11,997 nt of DNA from an uncultured bacterium (GCA_945788485.1 CALZMB010000041.1:1-11997); one strand, 5' to 3'; counted from the stretch's first letter, positions 1-7,613 are shown. Notes: a model not told the origin generated them from the sequence alone. Numbers and translations: made by a program.

Positions 1-9
1 TGTCTTCTG

Positions 10-81
10 TAGTGGATAGGGGATTCGAACCCCTATGGCAAGATTGAGAATCTTGAATCCTAACCCTTAGATGAATCCACC
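10..81 (-). tRNA. tRNA-Glu (anticodon CTC)
   Basis: The reverse complement folds as a full cloverleaf of 72 nt without an encoded CCA. The acceptor stem is GGTGGAT/ATCCACT with a G-U first pair, and the discriminator base is A. The D arm contains GGGTTAGG, the anticodon stem is CAAGA/TCTTG around loop TTCTCAA, and the T arm is AGGGG-TTCGAAT-CCCCT. The anticodon CTC reads the Glu codon GAG. It lies 23 bases downstream of tRNA-Ser and is probably co-transcribed with it from the promoter at 240-271. Confidence 0.93.
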
Positions 82-104
82 TTATAGAGCACTATGTCAC
101 TTTG

Positions 105-191
105 CGGAAGGTGGGGGATTCGAACCCCCGGTACGGTAACCCGTACGTCAGTTTAGCAAACTGGTGGTTTCAGCCACTCACCCAACCTTCC
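105..191 (-). tRNA. tRNA-Ser (anticodon GCT)
   Basis: The reverse complement is an 87-nt class II tRNA. The acceptor stem is GGAAGGT/ACCTTCC with discriminator G, the anticodon loop TTGCTAA gives GCT (Ser codons AGC/AGU), and a long variable arm can form GTACGG/CCGTAC. The T arm is GGGGG-TTCGAAT-CCCCC. The long variable arm and the G discriminator both support serine. No CCA is encoded. It is the first gene of the tRNA pair. Confidence 0.95.
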
Positions 192-239
192 AAACCAAAG
201 GTTTTATAGCTTAAACAGTATCTTGCTTAAAAGCGAGTG

Positions 240-271
240 CAAAGGTACTATTATTTTCTGAAACTACCAAA
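240..271 (-). promoter_or_regulatory. Bacteroidetes-type promoter for the tRNA pair
   Basis: On the minus strand TTTG (268-271) is followed after exactly 20 bases by TACCTTTG (240-247). This matches the Bacteroidetes primary sigma consensus TTTG-N19-21-TAnnTTTG. The expected start of transcription is about 230-235, some 40 bases before tRNA-Ser. The region 272-347, between this promoter and the end of nadE, holds nothing else I can identify. Confidence 0.8.
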
Positions 272-347
272 TAATTGGTGGCTTTTTTTGTATGAAGCGC
301 AAAAATTCCGTGTTTTATTTGCCGAAAAGAGGGCTTATGCGTCATAT

Positions 348-2237
348 TCAGTCGAGTTGCCATAGTGCGGACGATGCATCAGACGGCATACGCCAGTCTC
401 CTCGGGGCGAAAGTGAGACAGAGCCAACTTTCGGCCCGTCGGGCAGACAAGAGCGTTTGTATTGCTGCTGGAAGAATCGTCTGATGAATGTTTTCAGCCA
501 ATGTCTGACTGTCTGTTCGTCATACATTCCGCTGAAGGCGTTGTTGGCTATGAACAGAAGTTTTGCCGGCGAGAATCCGAATCTGAGGAAATGATAGAGG
601 AAGAAGTCGTGCAGCTCGTATGGCCCGACGAGGTCTTCTGTCTTCTGCTTTATCTCGCCGTTCTCGTCTGCGGGAATGAGTTCGGGCGATATAGGTGTGT
701 CCACGATGTCCATGAGCGTTGCCTTTGCGTCTTTGTCCATCTCGTAGTCTGCCACATATTCTACAAGATACCTTATGAGTGTCTTCGGGACGGAGACGTT
801 GACACCGTACATCGACATGTGGTCGCCGTTGTATGTCGCCCACCCGAGTGCGAGTTCAGAGAGGTCGCCAGTACCTATGACTATTCCTCCCACCTGGTTT
901 GCGATGTCCATAAGCAGCATGGTACGGTATCGCGCTTGTGAGTTCTCGTATGTCACGTCGTGTATGGCAGCATCATGCTGTATGTCGGCAAAGTGTTGTT
1001 CGACAGCGGGCGCAATGGAAATCTCGCGCTGTGTGATGCCAAGCGCAGTCATGAGCGCGACAGCGTTGCCGTGTGTGCGTGACGTGGTTCCGAATCCGGG
1101 CATGGTGATGCCGTGTATGCCGGTGCGTGGCAGTCCGAGCTTGTCGAATGTCTTGACACAGACGAGGAGGGCGAGTGTTGAATCAAGACCTCCGCTGATG
1201 CCTATCACTACATTCTTGGCATTGATATGCCTGAGACGTTTCGCCAGTCCCATGACCTGTATGTTGAATATTTCCTCGCACGAAGTCTTCATGTTGTCTG
1301 TCTTCGGGATGAATGGATGCGGGTCGTATTGTCGTGTGAGCGTGAAGCGTTGCAGAATGGCGTTGTATGCCTCATCGTCGAGTTCCAGGTCAACCACCTC
1401 CGCCTTTGACATTAGCGAGCCTTGCGCACGTCCGAATGTTGTGTTTGCGCGGCGTTCGGAGCGCAGTCGCTCAACGTCTATCTGGCTTATGACAAGCTGT
1501 GGCGTCAGCGCGAAACGTTCTGAATGTGCGAGTTGCACGCCGTTCTCGTAGATGATGGCATTGCCGCCATACACCACATCCTGTGTCGATTCTCCGAATC
1601 CGCACGAGCTATAGACATATCCCGACATTGTCCTCGCGCTCTGCTGCGAGAGGAGCGAGAGGAGATAGGCGTGCTTCCCGATTAGTTCGTCGGTGGCTGA
1701 CAGGTTGAGTATGATGTCTGCGCCAGATGTCGCCAGGTTACTGCTTGGCGGTATGGCAGACCAAAGGTCTTCGCATATCTCTACGCCGAAGGTCACTCCT
1801 GACGGCAGACGGAAGATGCGCGGCTCTGCATCTACGGCTTCAACCGAGAACCACCGTTTCTCATAGAACTCGTTATAGTTCGGGAGGAATGTCTTATGCA
1901 CATAGTGACGCTGTCCGTTTGAGATGATGACGGCGGTGTTCATCAGCCGGTCGTCCTGCCTGTGGGGTGCTCCGACGACAAAGGTTATGCCTCTGCCGAG
2001 ACTGAAGTCGGTGAGTATGGTGAGAGCCTCGTCTGACGCGTCAAGCAGGTGTACTGAACGGAAGAGGTCCTGGCAGGTGTAGCCTGTGATGCACAGTTCG
2101 GGGAAGACGAGGAGTTCTACGCCTCGTTTCTCGGCTTCTACAATGAGGCGCTCGATTTCCTCTACGTTATATTGCACATCGGCGACACGCGTTGCAGGCA
2201 CGGCTGCCGCCACGGTGATATATCCAAAGTTTGGCAT
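348..2237 (-). CDS. nadE: Glutamine-dependent NAD+ synthetase
   Basis: Catalyses the last step of NAD+ synthesis: ATP-dependent amidation of nicotinic acid adenine dinucleotide, using ammonia released from glutamine. The 629-residue protein has the two-domain layout of the long bacterial form. Residues 1 to about 270 are a nitrilase-type glutaminase domain with the Glu-Lys-Cys triad visible as E47 (FPELC), K115 (HKTFLPN) and C155 (GVEICEDLW). From about 320 on is the synthetase domain, with the ATP-pyrophosphatase loop SGGLDS at 348-353. Length and motifs are normal and intact. The start ATG at 2237 opens directly into the nitrilase fold (ITVAAAVPATRVAD). It is the last gene of the rsmG-led operon, 60 bases after the Smr-domain gene, and no TAnnTTTG box lies in that gap. 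The function is secure; co-transcription is inferred from spacing. Confidence 0.96.
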   Translation of the reverse strand: MPNFGYITVAAAVPATRVADVQYNVEEIERLIVEAEKRGVELLVFPELCITGYTCQDLFRSVHLLDASDEALTILTDFSLGRGITFVVGAPHRQDDRLMNTAVIISNGQRHYVHKTFLPNYNEFYEKRWFSVEAVDAEPRIFRLPSGVTFGVEICEDLWSAIPPSSNLATSGADIILNLSATDELIGKHAYLLSLLSQQSARTMSGYVYSSCGFGESTQDVVYGGNAIIYENGVQLAHSERFALTPQLVISQIDVERLRSERRANTTFGRAQGSLMSKAEVVDLELDDEAYNAILQRFTLTRQYDPHPFIPKTDNMKTSCEEIFNIQVMGLAKRLRHINAKNVVIGISGGLDSTLALLVCVKTFDKLGLPRTGIHGITMPGFGTTSRTHGNAVALMTALGITQREISIAPAVEQHFADIQHDAAIHDVTYENSQARYRTMLLMDIANQVGGIVIGTGDLSELALGWATYNGDHMSMYGVNVSVPKTLIRYLVEYVADYEMDKDAKATLMDIVDTPISPELIPADENGEIKQKTEDLVGPYELHDFFLYHFLRFGFSPAKLLFIANNAFSGMYDEQTVRHWLKTFIRRFFQQQYKRSCLPDGPKVGSVSLSPRGDWRMPSDASSALWQLD

Positions 2238-2297
2238 AAGATGATTCTTTTTTATAGGTGGTATATGGTTATTACTGCGGTTTAGCGATGACAGCCG

Positions 2298-3455
2298 TCA
2301 TTTTACCGTCACTTGCGTCGCTCCGTAACCATATTCCTGGAACGAGGCGTCTTGATATGTACACGACTTGTAGCGATAGTTCAGCTCGTGTATGATGGCA
2401 TGGCGGAGCACTCCCTCGCCTTTGCCGTGTATGAAGATGATTTTCTTGCCTTTCTGTGAACGGTGTTCTTTCATCACTTTACGGAAGTGCTCAAGCTGGA
2501 AGTTTAGGATGTCTGCCGACGACATGCCGGCGGTGTTGTCGAGCAGTTTCTCCGCATGCAGGTCAACGACGAGCGCGTCTTCCAGTCCATGGCGGGGCAA
2601 CGGTTTCTGTTTCGGCTCCGCGTCGGCTGTCTCAATGATATCGTCGAACATCTCGTTCTTCAGCGTGTCGGCATCGATGAGGATTGAGTGTGCCAGCTTG
2701 TCGTCCTCAATGATGGTGTAGAGCAGTGCGGGCTGTTCGAAGAAGTCGTTCGGCTGGAAGGTGTGGAGCTTATAGAACTTAACCTGGTCGATGCGGAGCG
2801 CGACACTGACAGGTTTCTTCAGCGTGAACGGCTTGTCTTTCTTGAAGGCGTGCATCTGTATGCACACCTTGCCCAGTGAGTTGACATCACGCTGCGTGAA
2901 CTCTTCGATGTATTCTTTCGTGTTGGGCTCGAGAACGCCGGAAGCGCGCAGAATCCAGTTGTTGTTCTCGGCAGACATATATGCATACTGCAAATAGTAG
3001 TTCGAGTCGTTGACGAGATAGGTCTCGAACTGTGTGTTGGTGACCTGCTTCACATCGACGGGAACGAAAGCGAGGTATGCGCTGAGTTTGTTGCCGCCCT
3101 TGCGTTCTTCCACTGGTTTGCGGAAAGTTACGTCTTTCATTGACGGGTCGTCTTCGGGTCGTCGCACGTCCGACGCCAGTTCTTCGTCCACCTCGTCCAT
3201 GCCGTCGTTAAGGATAGAGCGCATGCTGCGTCCGTCGGATTTCAGGCTTGCCTGTTTCTTCTCGTCGCGTTGCATGGCAGCCACCATGCTTGCTGTTGAA
3301 TAGCTCTGCGCTTCGGCCTCAACGACGACTTCGTTGATTGGTGTCGGAATCTGGAAGCCGTCAGCGTCTTCCACCATGACAATGTTTCCTTTTATGGCAG
3401 CCACTGTGCCGCCACCGACGTCAAAGAGGAATCTTACTTTATCTCCGATTTTCAT
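2298..3455 (-). CDS. DUF2027 domain protein with C-terminal Smr domain
   Basis: A 385-residue Bacteroidetes protein with two recognisable parts. The N-terminus (MKIGDKVRFLFDVGGGTV, then VMVEDADGFQIPTPINEVV) is a small beta-rich module like the KOW/SH3-like start of DUF2027 proteins. Residues about 50-105 are charged and probably disordered. A beta-rich middle follows. Residues 296-385 form a Smr domain, with VVDLHAEKL in place of the usual LDLHG motif and the signature HGKGEGVLR near 344. Smr domains, named after the C-terminus of MutS2, bind nucleic acid and some nick DNA or cleave mRNA on stalled ribosomes. The MutS2 ATPase is absent, so this is not MutS2. It lies between queA and nadE with gaps of 48 and 60 bases. 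The precise role is unknown; RNA handling would suit the neighbours but is only inferred. Confidence 0.88.
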   Translation of the reverse strand: MKIGDKVRFLFDVGGGTVAAIKGNIVMVEDADGFQIPTPINEVVVEAEAQSYSTASMVAAMQRDEKKQASLKSDGRSMRSILNDGMDEVDEELASDVRRPEDDPSMKDVTFRKPVEERKGGNKLSAYLAFVPVDVKQVTNTQFETYLVNDSNYYLQYAYMSAENNNWILRASGVLEPNTKEYIEEFTQRDVNSLGKVCIQMHAFKKDKPFTLKKPVSVALRIDQVKFYKLHTFQPNDFFEQPALLYTIIEDDKLAHSILIDADTLKNEMFDDIIETADAEPKQKPLPRHGLEDALVVDLHAEKLLDNTAGMSSADILNFQLEHFRKVMKEHRSQKGKKIIFIHGKGEGVLRHAIIHELNYRYKSCTYQDASFQEYGYGATQVTVK

Positions 3456-3503
3456 TGTTTTGGGCTAAAAAATTTGTTTAGGCAGGATTAAACAAAACCC
3501 GCC

Positions 3504-4751
3504 TTATGGTATCAAGAGTGATGAATCGCCATAGCTGAGGAAGCGGAATCCGTTGTCCAAAGCATAGTCATAGATGTCGTGCCATCGTTCGCCTACGAGT
3601 GCGGAAACGAGGAGGAGGAGTGTCGATTTCGGCTGGTGGAAGTTTGTTATCAGCCGCCGGACAATCTTGTATTCGTACCCGGGCGCGATGATGATTTGCG
3701 TTGAGGCATGCAGCACCTCCATTGCGTGTCGGTCGAGATAATCGACGACCGCCCTGATGGCATCTTCCGGCGAAGGCTGCTTTGCGTTGGCAGATGCGTC
3801 AGCGCCGGGTGTCTGGTATGGCTCCCACTGTCTCACATGCAGGTCATCTTCGGTTTCCGCCCCTGGATGTTGAAGGATGTGGCATCCGATGTAGTAGAGG
3901 CTTTCGAGCGTGCGGACAGATGTAGTGCCGACGGCTGTCGCCTTGCAACTGTGCGCAAGGAGGCGTTCGAGAATCTGCCTGTTCACCGAGATATACTCTG
4001 TGTGCATGCTGTGTTCGCTGATGTCCTCAGACTTCACGGGGCGGAATGTCCCGGCACCGACATGCAGCGTCAGTTCTGCACGCTCCACTCCACGTTCGTC
4101 GAGGCTCTGCAACACTGCGGGCGTGAAATGTAGTCCGGCTGTAGGCGCGGCTACGCTGCCCTTTATCTTTGAATAGACGGTCTGGTAGGTCGTCTTGTCG
4201 CTCTCCTCAGTCTCGCGGTTGAGATAAGGCGGAATGGGCAACTCGCCCGCCGCATCGAGTATGTCGGCGAAATGCACATCGGTGTTGTCCCATCTGAACC
4301 TCACGATGTGGCTGTTGCCTTTCACCCCGAGGCGTTCGGCTGTCAGCGTGACGGCTGCCGTCCCGGCATTGAATCTGCGCGAGAGTATGCCGCTCTTCCA
4401 TTTCTTCAGGTTGCCTACAAGGCAGAGCCACTCGCATTGGCGGTCGGTCTGGAACATCTGTTCATAGTCTGCCGGCGCGCAGGGTTCGAGCAGGAAGACT
4501 TCTATCAAGGCTCCCGTCTCTTTGCGGAAATGGAGGCGTGCCTGTATCACGCGTGTGTTGTTGAACACCATCAGCTCGCCTTCGGGTATCAGCCCTGGCA
4601 GGTCAGAGAATGTCCTGTGCGAGATGTCACCTTTATTATATATAAGGAGTTTGCTCGTGTCGCGCTCCGCCAAGGGATATTTGGCGATGCGGCTGTCGGG
4701 CAAAGGATAGTCGTAGTCAGAGATTCTGATATGTAGTTGATTGTCTGGCAT
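3504..4751 (-). CDS. queA: S-adenosylmethionine:tRNA ribosyltransferase-isomerase
   Basis: Transfers and isomerises the ribosyl group of SAM onto 7-aminomethyl-7-deazaguanine in tRNA, giving epoxyqueuosine at wobble position 34 of the tRNAs for Tyr, His, Asn and Asp. Family motifs are present in order: the N-terminal YDYPLPDSRIAKYPLAERD, then VFNNTRVIQARL, AAPTAGLHFTP, HVGAGTFRPV, TTSVRTLES and near the C-terminus ITNFHQPKSTLLLLVSAL. The protein has 415 residues against about 350 in Escherichia coli. The extra length is largely a segment after TTSVRTLES (around HLQ... to SPEDAIRAVVDYL) that I associate with Bacteroidetes QueA. It begins 26 bases after the PAP2 gene and belongs to the same operon. 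No other queuosine gene is in the window and no preQ1 riboswitch is visible upstream. Identification is secure. Confidence 0.96.
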   Translation of the reverse strand: MPDNQLHIRISDYDYPLPDSRIAKYPLAERDTSKLLIYNKGDISHRTFSDLPGLIPEGELMVFNNTRVIQARLHFRKETGALIEVFLLEPCAPADYEQMFQTDRQCEWLCLVGNLKKWKSGILSRRFNAGTAAVTLTAERLGVKGNSHIVRFRWDNTDVHFADILDAAGELPIPPYLNRETEESDKTTYQTVYSKIKGSVAAPTAGLHFTPAVLQSLDERGVERAELTLHVGAGTFRPVKSEDISEHSMHTEYISVNRQILERLLAHSCKATAVGTTSVRTLESLYYIGCHILQHPGAETEDDLHVRQWEPYQTPGADASANAKQPSPEDAIRAVVDYLDRHAMEVLHASTQIIIAPGYEYKIVRRLITNFHQPKSTLLLLVSALVGERWHDIYDYALDNGFRFLSYGDSSLLIP

Positions 4752-4777
4752 TATCGATGAATTCTTTGTTTTGTTCT

Positions 4778-5473
4778 TTACATCAGCGTCAGCGCACGGA
4801 CGATGGCATACAGTATGGTGAGCAGGATGACGTTCATGACAAGATAGACGTCAGAGAGGGCATAGCCTGAGCGCGTGTATTGCGATGATATGAAATGCAG
4901 TTTGGGCGATATGCGGTTGTAGAAGCGGCGATAGACGATATAGACGGCGGCGCCGACAAATGCTCCCCATAACAGTCCGACGAAGATGTCCGACGGATAG
5001 TGCATACAGAGATAGATACGTGTCCAGCAGTTGAGCAGCGACCATCCTGCCATCGCGACGGAGAACCAGAGATGCCTGACAAGCAGCATAAAGAACACGC
5101 AGACTGAGAAGGTGTTGGCGGCGTGTGCCGAGAAGAAGCTGTAGTTCTTGTCCGCCATGCCCGCCACGAGGTTCAACATCGGGCGAACGTCCGGGTCGTT
5201 GAGCGGACGCAGCCTCATGCACAATGGTTTCGCGATGCCGTCGGCCATGCCGTCGGCAAAGAGGATGCACACCGCCACTGAAAGCACCACAAGTCCTATC
5301 TGCCCCATCGTCTCGTTGTTCTTTATCACGATGAAGAAGAGGATGATATAAAGCAATATCCATGTCACGCCGGCTGTGAGAATCTGGGCGAAGGCATCGA
5401 AGAACATGGTGTGCAGCCCTGACAACAACGGGAGTAGCCAGAGGTCGTATTGTGTTATGGTCGTAAAGTCCAA
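4778..5473 (-). CDS. PAP2-family membrane phosphatase
   Basis: A membrane phosphatase of the PAP2 (type 2 phosphatidic acid phosphatase) family, about 231 residues from the start chosen here, with several hydrophobic membrane segments. The three phosphatase motifs are present: KX6RP (KPLCMRLRP), a variant of PSGH reading FFSAHAAN, and RX5HX3D (TRIYLCMHYPSD). The Pro-Ser-Gly-His variant with Ala instead of Gly is common in Bacteroidetes. Likely substrates are lipid phosphates such as phosphatidylglycerol phosphate or undecaprenyl diphosphate; the sequence cannot decide. The reading frame is open back to an ATG at 5593, but that would overlap rsmG by 50 bases and add 40 residues with no family resemblance. 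The family-like N-terminus LDFTTITQYDLWLL begins at a TTG (5473-5471), which I prefer; ATG 5410 is a shorter alternative. Confidence 0.87.
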   Translation of the reverse strand: MDFTTITQYDLWLLPLLSGLHTMFFDAFAQILTAGVTWILLYIILFFIVIKNNETMGQIGLVVLSVAVCILFADGMADGIAKPLCMRLRPLNDPDVRPMLNLVAGMADKNYSFFSAHAANTFSVCVFFMLLVRHLWFSVAMAGWSLLNCWTRIYLCMHYPSDIFVGLLWGAFVGAAVYIVYRRFYNRISPKLHFISSQYTRSGYALSDVYLVMNVILLTILYAIVRALTLM

Positions 5474-5543
5474 GGTGTATCTGCGTGGTCGGTTGTGGTT
5501 GGTGTTATGTATGTTTCGCGCGTGGAAGACAACTGCCCTTGCC

Positions 5544-6167
5544 TCAGCGCGGGAGATAGATGAGATATTTCTCTTTGAACCATTCTTCGGCAAACCATAT
5601 CGACAGTTCTGTCTTCTCTACGATATTGCGGAATGGGCGCAGCTCTTCGTCGAGAGAGCCGCCCTTCAGACAGAATATGCCGTTGGGCATGGCGTTCTGC
5701 TGGCGAGTGGAGATGTTCTTCTTCACTATCTTGTACAGGTCGGGCAACTGCATCACGGCGCGCGACACCACGAAATCGTACATGCCTTTTTCTTCTTCGC
5801 CACGGCGATGGCACGCCGTCACATTCTTCAGCCCGATGCTGTCTGCCACCTCTTGCGCCACACGCACTTTCTTCCCCGTGCCGTCAATCAGAGTGAAGCT
5901 GACTTCCGGAAACATGATAGCCAACGGGATGCCGGGGAAACCGCCGCCGCACCCGAAGTCAAGCACCTTTGTGCCGGGACGGAAGTTGATTGCCTTCGCT
6001 ATGCCGAGAGAATGCAGCACATGGTGCTCGTAAAGGTTGTCGATGTCCTTGCGTGAGATGACATTTATCTTCGAGTTCCAGTCTTTATACAAAGCGTCGA
6101 GAGCGGCATACTGCTCGCGCTGAACAGGGGTGAGGTCTGGGAAATATTTCAATATACAGGTGTACAT
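5544..6167 (-). CDS. rsmG: 16S rRNA (guanine-527-N7)-methyltransferase
   Basis: RsmG (GidB) methylates N7 of G527 in 16S rRNA, using SAM, in the 530 loop of the decoding centre. The protein has 207 residues, the usual length. The SAM-binding motif LDFGCGGGFPGIPLAI is at 70-84 with the family signature GCGGGFPG. The preceding WNSKINVISRKD and LYEHHVLHSL are typical RsmG N-terminal blocks, and FVVSRAV is the usual motif after the Rossmann core. It is the first gene of the five-gene minus-strand run and starts about 60 bases downstream of the promoter at 6229-6260. Loss of the gene is known elsewhere to give low-level streptomycin resistance. Nothing looks damaged. Confidence 0.95.
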   Translation of the reverse strand: MYTCILKYFPDLTPVQREQYAALDALYKDWNSKINVISRKDIDNLYEHHVLHSLGIAKAINFRPGTKVLDFGCGGGFPGIPLAIMFPEVSFTLIDGTGKKVRVAQEVADSIGLKNVTACHRRGEEEKGMYDFVVSRAVMQLPDLYKIVKKNISTRQQNAMPNGIFCLKGGSLDEELRPFRNIVEKTELSIWFAEEWFKEKYLIYLPR

Positions 6168-6228
6168 AATGGTCGTGTATGATTGTCGCGACGAACCTTG
6201 ACAACCGTCTTTTTTAAATTATTTTCTG

Positions 6229-6260
6229 CAAAAGTACCTATTTTATTTTATATTACCAAA
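6229..6260 (-). promoter_or_regulatory. Promoter of the rsmG-nadE operon
   Basis: On the minus strand TTTG (6257-6260) is followed after 20 bases by TACTTTTG (6229-6236), a match to the Bacteroidetes consensus. The spacer is almost pure A/T. The expected start is about 6220, leaving a leader of roughly 50 bases before the rsmG ATG. It sits back-to-back with the region upstream of the plus-strand DUF386 gene. Confidence 0.8.
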
Positions 6261-6269
6261 AAAAATGAC

Positions 6270-6277
6270 TAATTTTG
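6270..6277 (+). promoter_or_regulatory. Possible -7 box for the DUF386 gene
   Basis: TAATTTTG fits TAnnTTTG and lies about 120 bases before the ATG at 6399, but no TTG occurs 19-21 bases upstream. Its upstream half would overlap the divergent rsmG promoter. The leader between it and the gene contains an 11-bp-spaced direct repeat of ACGGTTTCG (6321-6329 and 6332-6340). Tentative. Confidence 0.3.
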
Positions 6278-6398
6278 TGGTCGGCAGCCTCAGCTCACGC
6301 ATATTCAGAAGGCTGGCACGACGGTTTCGCCACGGTTTCGTTCAAACGCAGCCGCCAACGAGACAACAGAAAAATACTAACCTAAAACATACCCCGCA

Positions 6399-7103
6399 AT
6401 GAAACGCAGACACTCTCTCATCACAGCCGCTGTCATGACAGCGCTACTCTTCGCCCCTGCCCTATCGCCTGATGCCGCTCTCTGCTCGGCGAAAAAGAAG
6501 AAATGTATCTACACCAACACCTGCACCGACAAGAAGCTGACGGAAAAAGCGAGACAATGGATAGACAGCGGCGCATGGCGCAACGGATTCACAAAGGCAT
6601 CGCCACACGAAAGCGTCAACGTCACGGACATGTATCTGTGCTATCACAAATCTCCGGAAACATGGAACGCCATGTTCGCATGGCTGCAGCAGACCGACCT
6701 GTTGAACATCAAAGCCGGCAAACACCGCATCCCCGGCACAAACCTCATAGCGTCTGTAGAGGACAGCAAGAACGAGGAACTCTCTAAACGCAAGTCTGAA
6801 AGCCACCGCTTCAACATCGACTTCATGCTCGTCGTGAAAGGGACAGAGGGCTTCAGACGGCTCGACCATAACTCTTCAACACCATCGACAACATACAAAT
6901 ACGATGTCGTGAGGTATAACTACACGCCTGAACTATGCGAAAAAATCGAAGTGGGCGAAAACCAGTTCATCGTCATGTTCCCGGACGATTGGCACATAGC
7001 AAAAGTGAAGACTGAGAGTAACAATCAGTCTATCAGGGTGATAGTTGTCAAAATACCATTTCTCAGACAGAATGACACTGCATTGCAAACTATGCAAAAG
7101 TAA
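6399..7103 (+). CDS. Exported YhcH/YjgK/YiaL (DUF386) family protein
   Basis: A 234-residue protein whose residues about 75-222 match the YhcH/YjgK/YiaL family, a cupin-like fold with a metal site linked to handling of sialic acid and other sugars (YhcH sits in E. coli sialic acid operons; EbgC belongs to the same family). Visible family blocks are LNIKAGKHRIPGTNLIASV (102-120), SESHRFNIDFMLVVKGTEG (133-151), which corresponds to the family's E-x-H-x3-ID stretch, and MFPDDWHIAKV (193-203) with the conserved late His. Unlike most family members, it begins with MKRRHSLITAAVMTALLFAPA, a basic then hydrophobic export signal. No lipobox is seen (the Cys at 29 follows AAL), so cleavage by signal peptidase I, perhaps after CSA, is likelier. 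It stands alone between the divergent rsmG operon and a possible RNA gene. The substrate is unknown. Confidence 0.82.
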   Translation: MKRRHSLITAAVMTALLFAPALSPDAALCSAKKKKCIYTNTCTDKKLTEKARQWIDSGAWRNGFTKASPHESVNVTDMYLCYHKSPETWNAMFAWLQQTDLLNIKAGKHRIPGTNLIASVEDSKNEELSKRKSESHRFNIDFMLVVKGTEGFRRLDHNSSTPSTTYKYDVVRYNYTPELCEKIEVGENQFIVMFPDDWHIAKVKTESNNQSIRVIVVKIPFLRQNDTALQTMQK

Positions 7104-7104
7104 A

Positions 7105-7128
7105 ATACACTTAATGTGTTATATATTT
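7105..7128 (+). terminator. Weak terminator after the DUF386 gene
   Basis: Immediately after the stop codon the sequence ACAC-TTAAT-GTGT can form a short hairpin, followed by TATATATTTTT. The stem is only 4-5 bp, so this is a weak candidate. Confidence 0.3.
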
Positions 7129-7155
7129 TTAACAAAAGTTTTTCGTAAAACATTG

Positions 7156-7185
7156 TTGATATATGTCAAAAAATTAGTACCTTTG
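7156..7185 (+). promoter_or_regulatory. Promoter of a short transcription unit
   Basis: TTG (7156-7158), 19 bases, then TACCTTTG (7178-7185), a good Bacteroidetes promoter on the plus strand. It lies 52 bases after the DUF386 stop and points at a region with no recognisable protein gene. The expected start is about 7191-7193. Confidence 0.75.
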
Positions 7186-7191
7186 CATCGG

Positions 7192-7424
7192 AATTAAGAA
7201 AAGAAGAATTTCAGACGTAAGTCACAGCATTGCGAATCTCACATAATGCGATGATTACATCCTGTTACATTTCTTCCTCACATTGCTTAATTAAACAGAC
7301 CAATCTTTGTAATACCTATTATAAATCGTCCACATGCGCGTGGAAAAACTTACTTAAGCCTAAACACATTTGAAAACATGTAAGAGATAATTACCAGTGA
7401 TGGTGATTATCTCTTAATTTTTTA
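7192..7424 (+). ncRNA. Candidate small RNA (or microprotein) gene
   Basis: A stretch of about 230 bases runs from a strong promoter (7156-7185) to a strong terminator (7381-7423). Nothing in it resembles a known protein. Local hairpins include GCATT (7227-7231) with AATGC (7245-7249), and TCCAC-ATGCGC-GTGGA (7329-7344). The length is in the range of 6S-like and regulatory RNAs of Bacteroidales, but I cannot match it to a named family. The alternative is a 40-codon ORF at 7251-7373 (starting MITSCYISSS) with no clear ribosome binding site. The 3-prime end could also serve as a second terminator for the upstream gene. The start point is estimated from the promoter. Confidence 0.5.
7381..7423 (+). 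terminator. Rho-independent terminator
   Basis: Fifteen-bp stem TAAGAGATAATTACC (7381-7395) with GGTGATTATCTCTTA (7402-7416), containing one T-G wobble, loop AGTGAT, then A and six T. No T-run follows on the minus strand, so it acts on plus-strand transcripts. Confidence 0.85.
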
Positions 7425-7447
7425 AATTATGCTTTCTCCTATAGTGT

Positions 7448-7512
7448 AAAAAATACATCTATTACACCATTTTCATGATGCAACAGATGTATGATAGTGC
7501 AAATAGATGTAT
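7448..7512 (-). terminator. Terminator-like hairpin downstream of the oxidoreductase operon
   Basis: ATACATCTATT (7453-7463) and AATAGATGTAT (7502-7512) are a perfect 11-bp inverted repeat with a 38-base loop that can extend the stem by GCAC/GTGT. Read on the minus strand it is followed by TTTTTT. It lies about 100 bases beyond the stop of the short-chain dehydrogenase gene and may end that operon. An extra copy of AGATGTAT (7485-7492) and GTGTAA/TTACAC (7445-7450, 7462-7467) allow competing folds. The loop is long for a terminator. Confidence 0.45.
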
Positions 7513-7613
7513 AAGGACTGATACTATTTTGACATGTGACAGAGGCTGGAACGTCTTTCATGTCAGTCGGATAAGGTTTGCTTAGCGGAGTTCTACATTT
7601 TTTGTACAGCATC

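Noticed and set aside
775..1551. 258-codon plus-strand ORF
   Set aside because: It is antisense to nadE, whose catalytic motifs are intact on the other strand.
2298..3455. MutS2
   Set aside because: Only the Smr domain is shared; the MutS ATPase and clamp domains are absent and the N-terminus is DUF2027.
3456..3503. Hairpin GGCGGG/CCTGCC between queA and the Smr gene as a terminator
   Set aside because: The stem is short, contains a wobble, and the T-run is displaced by several bases; the genes look co-transcribed.
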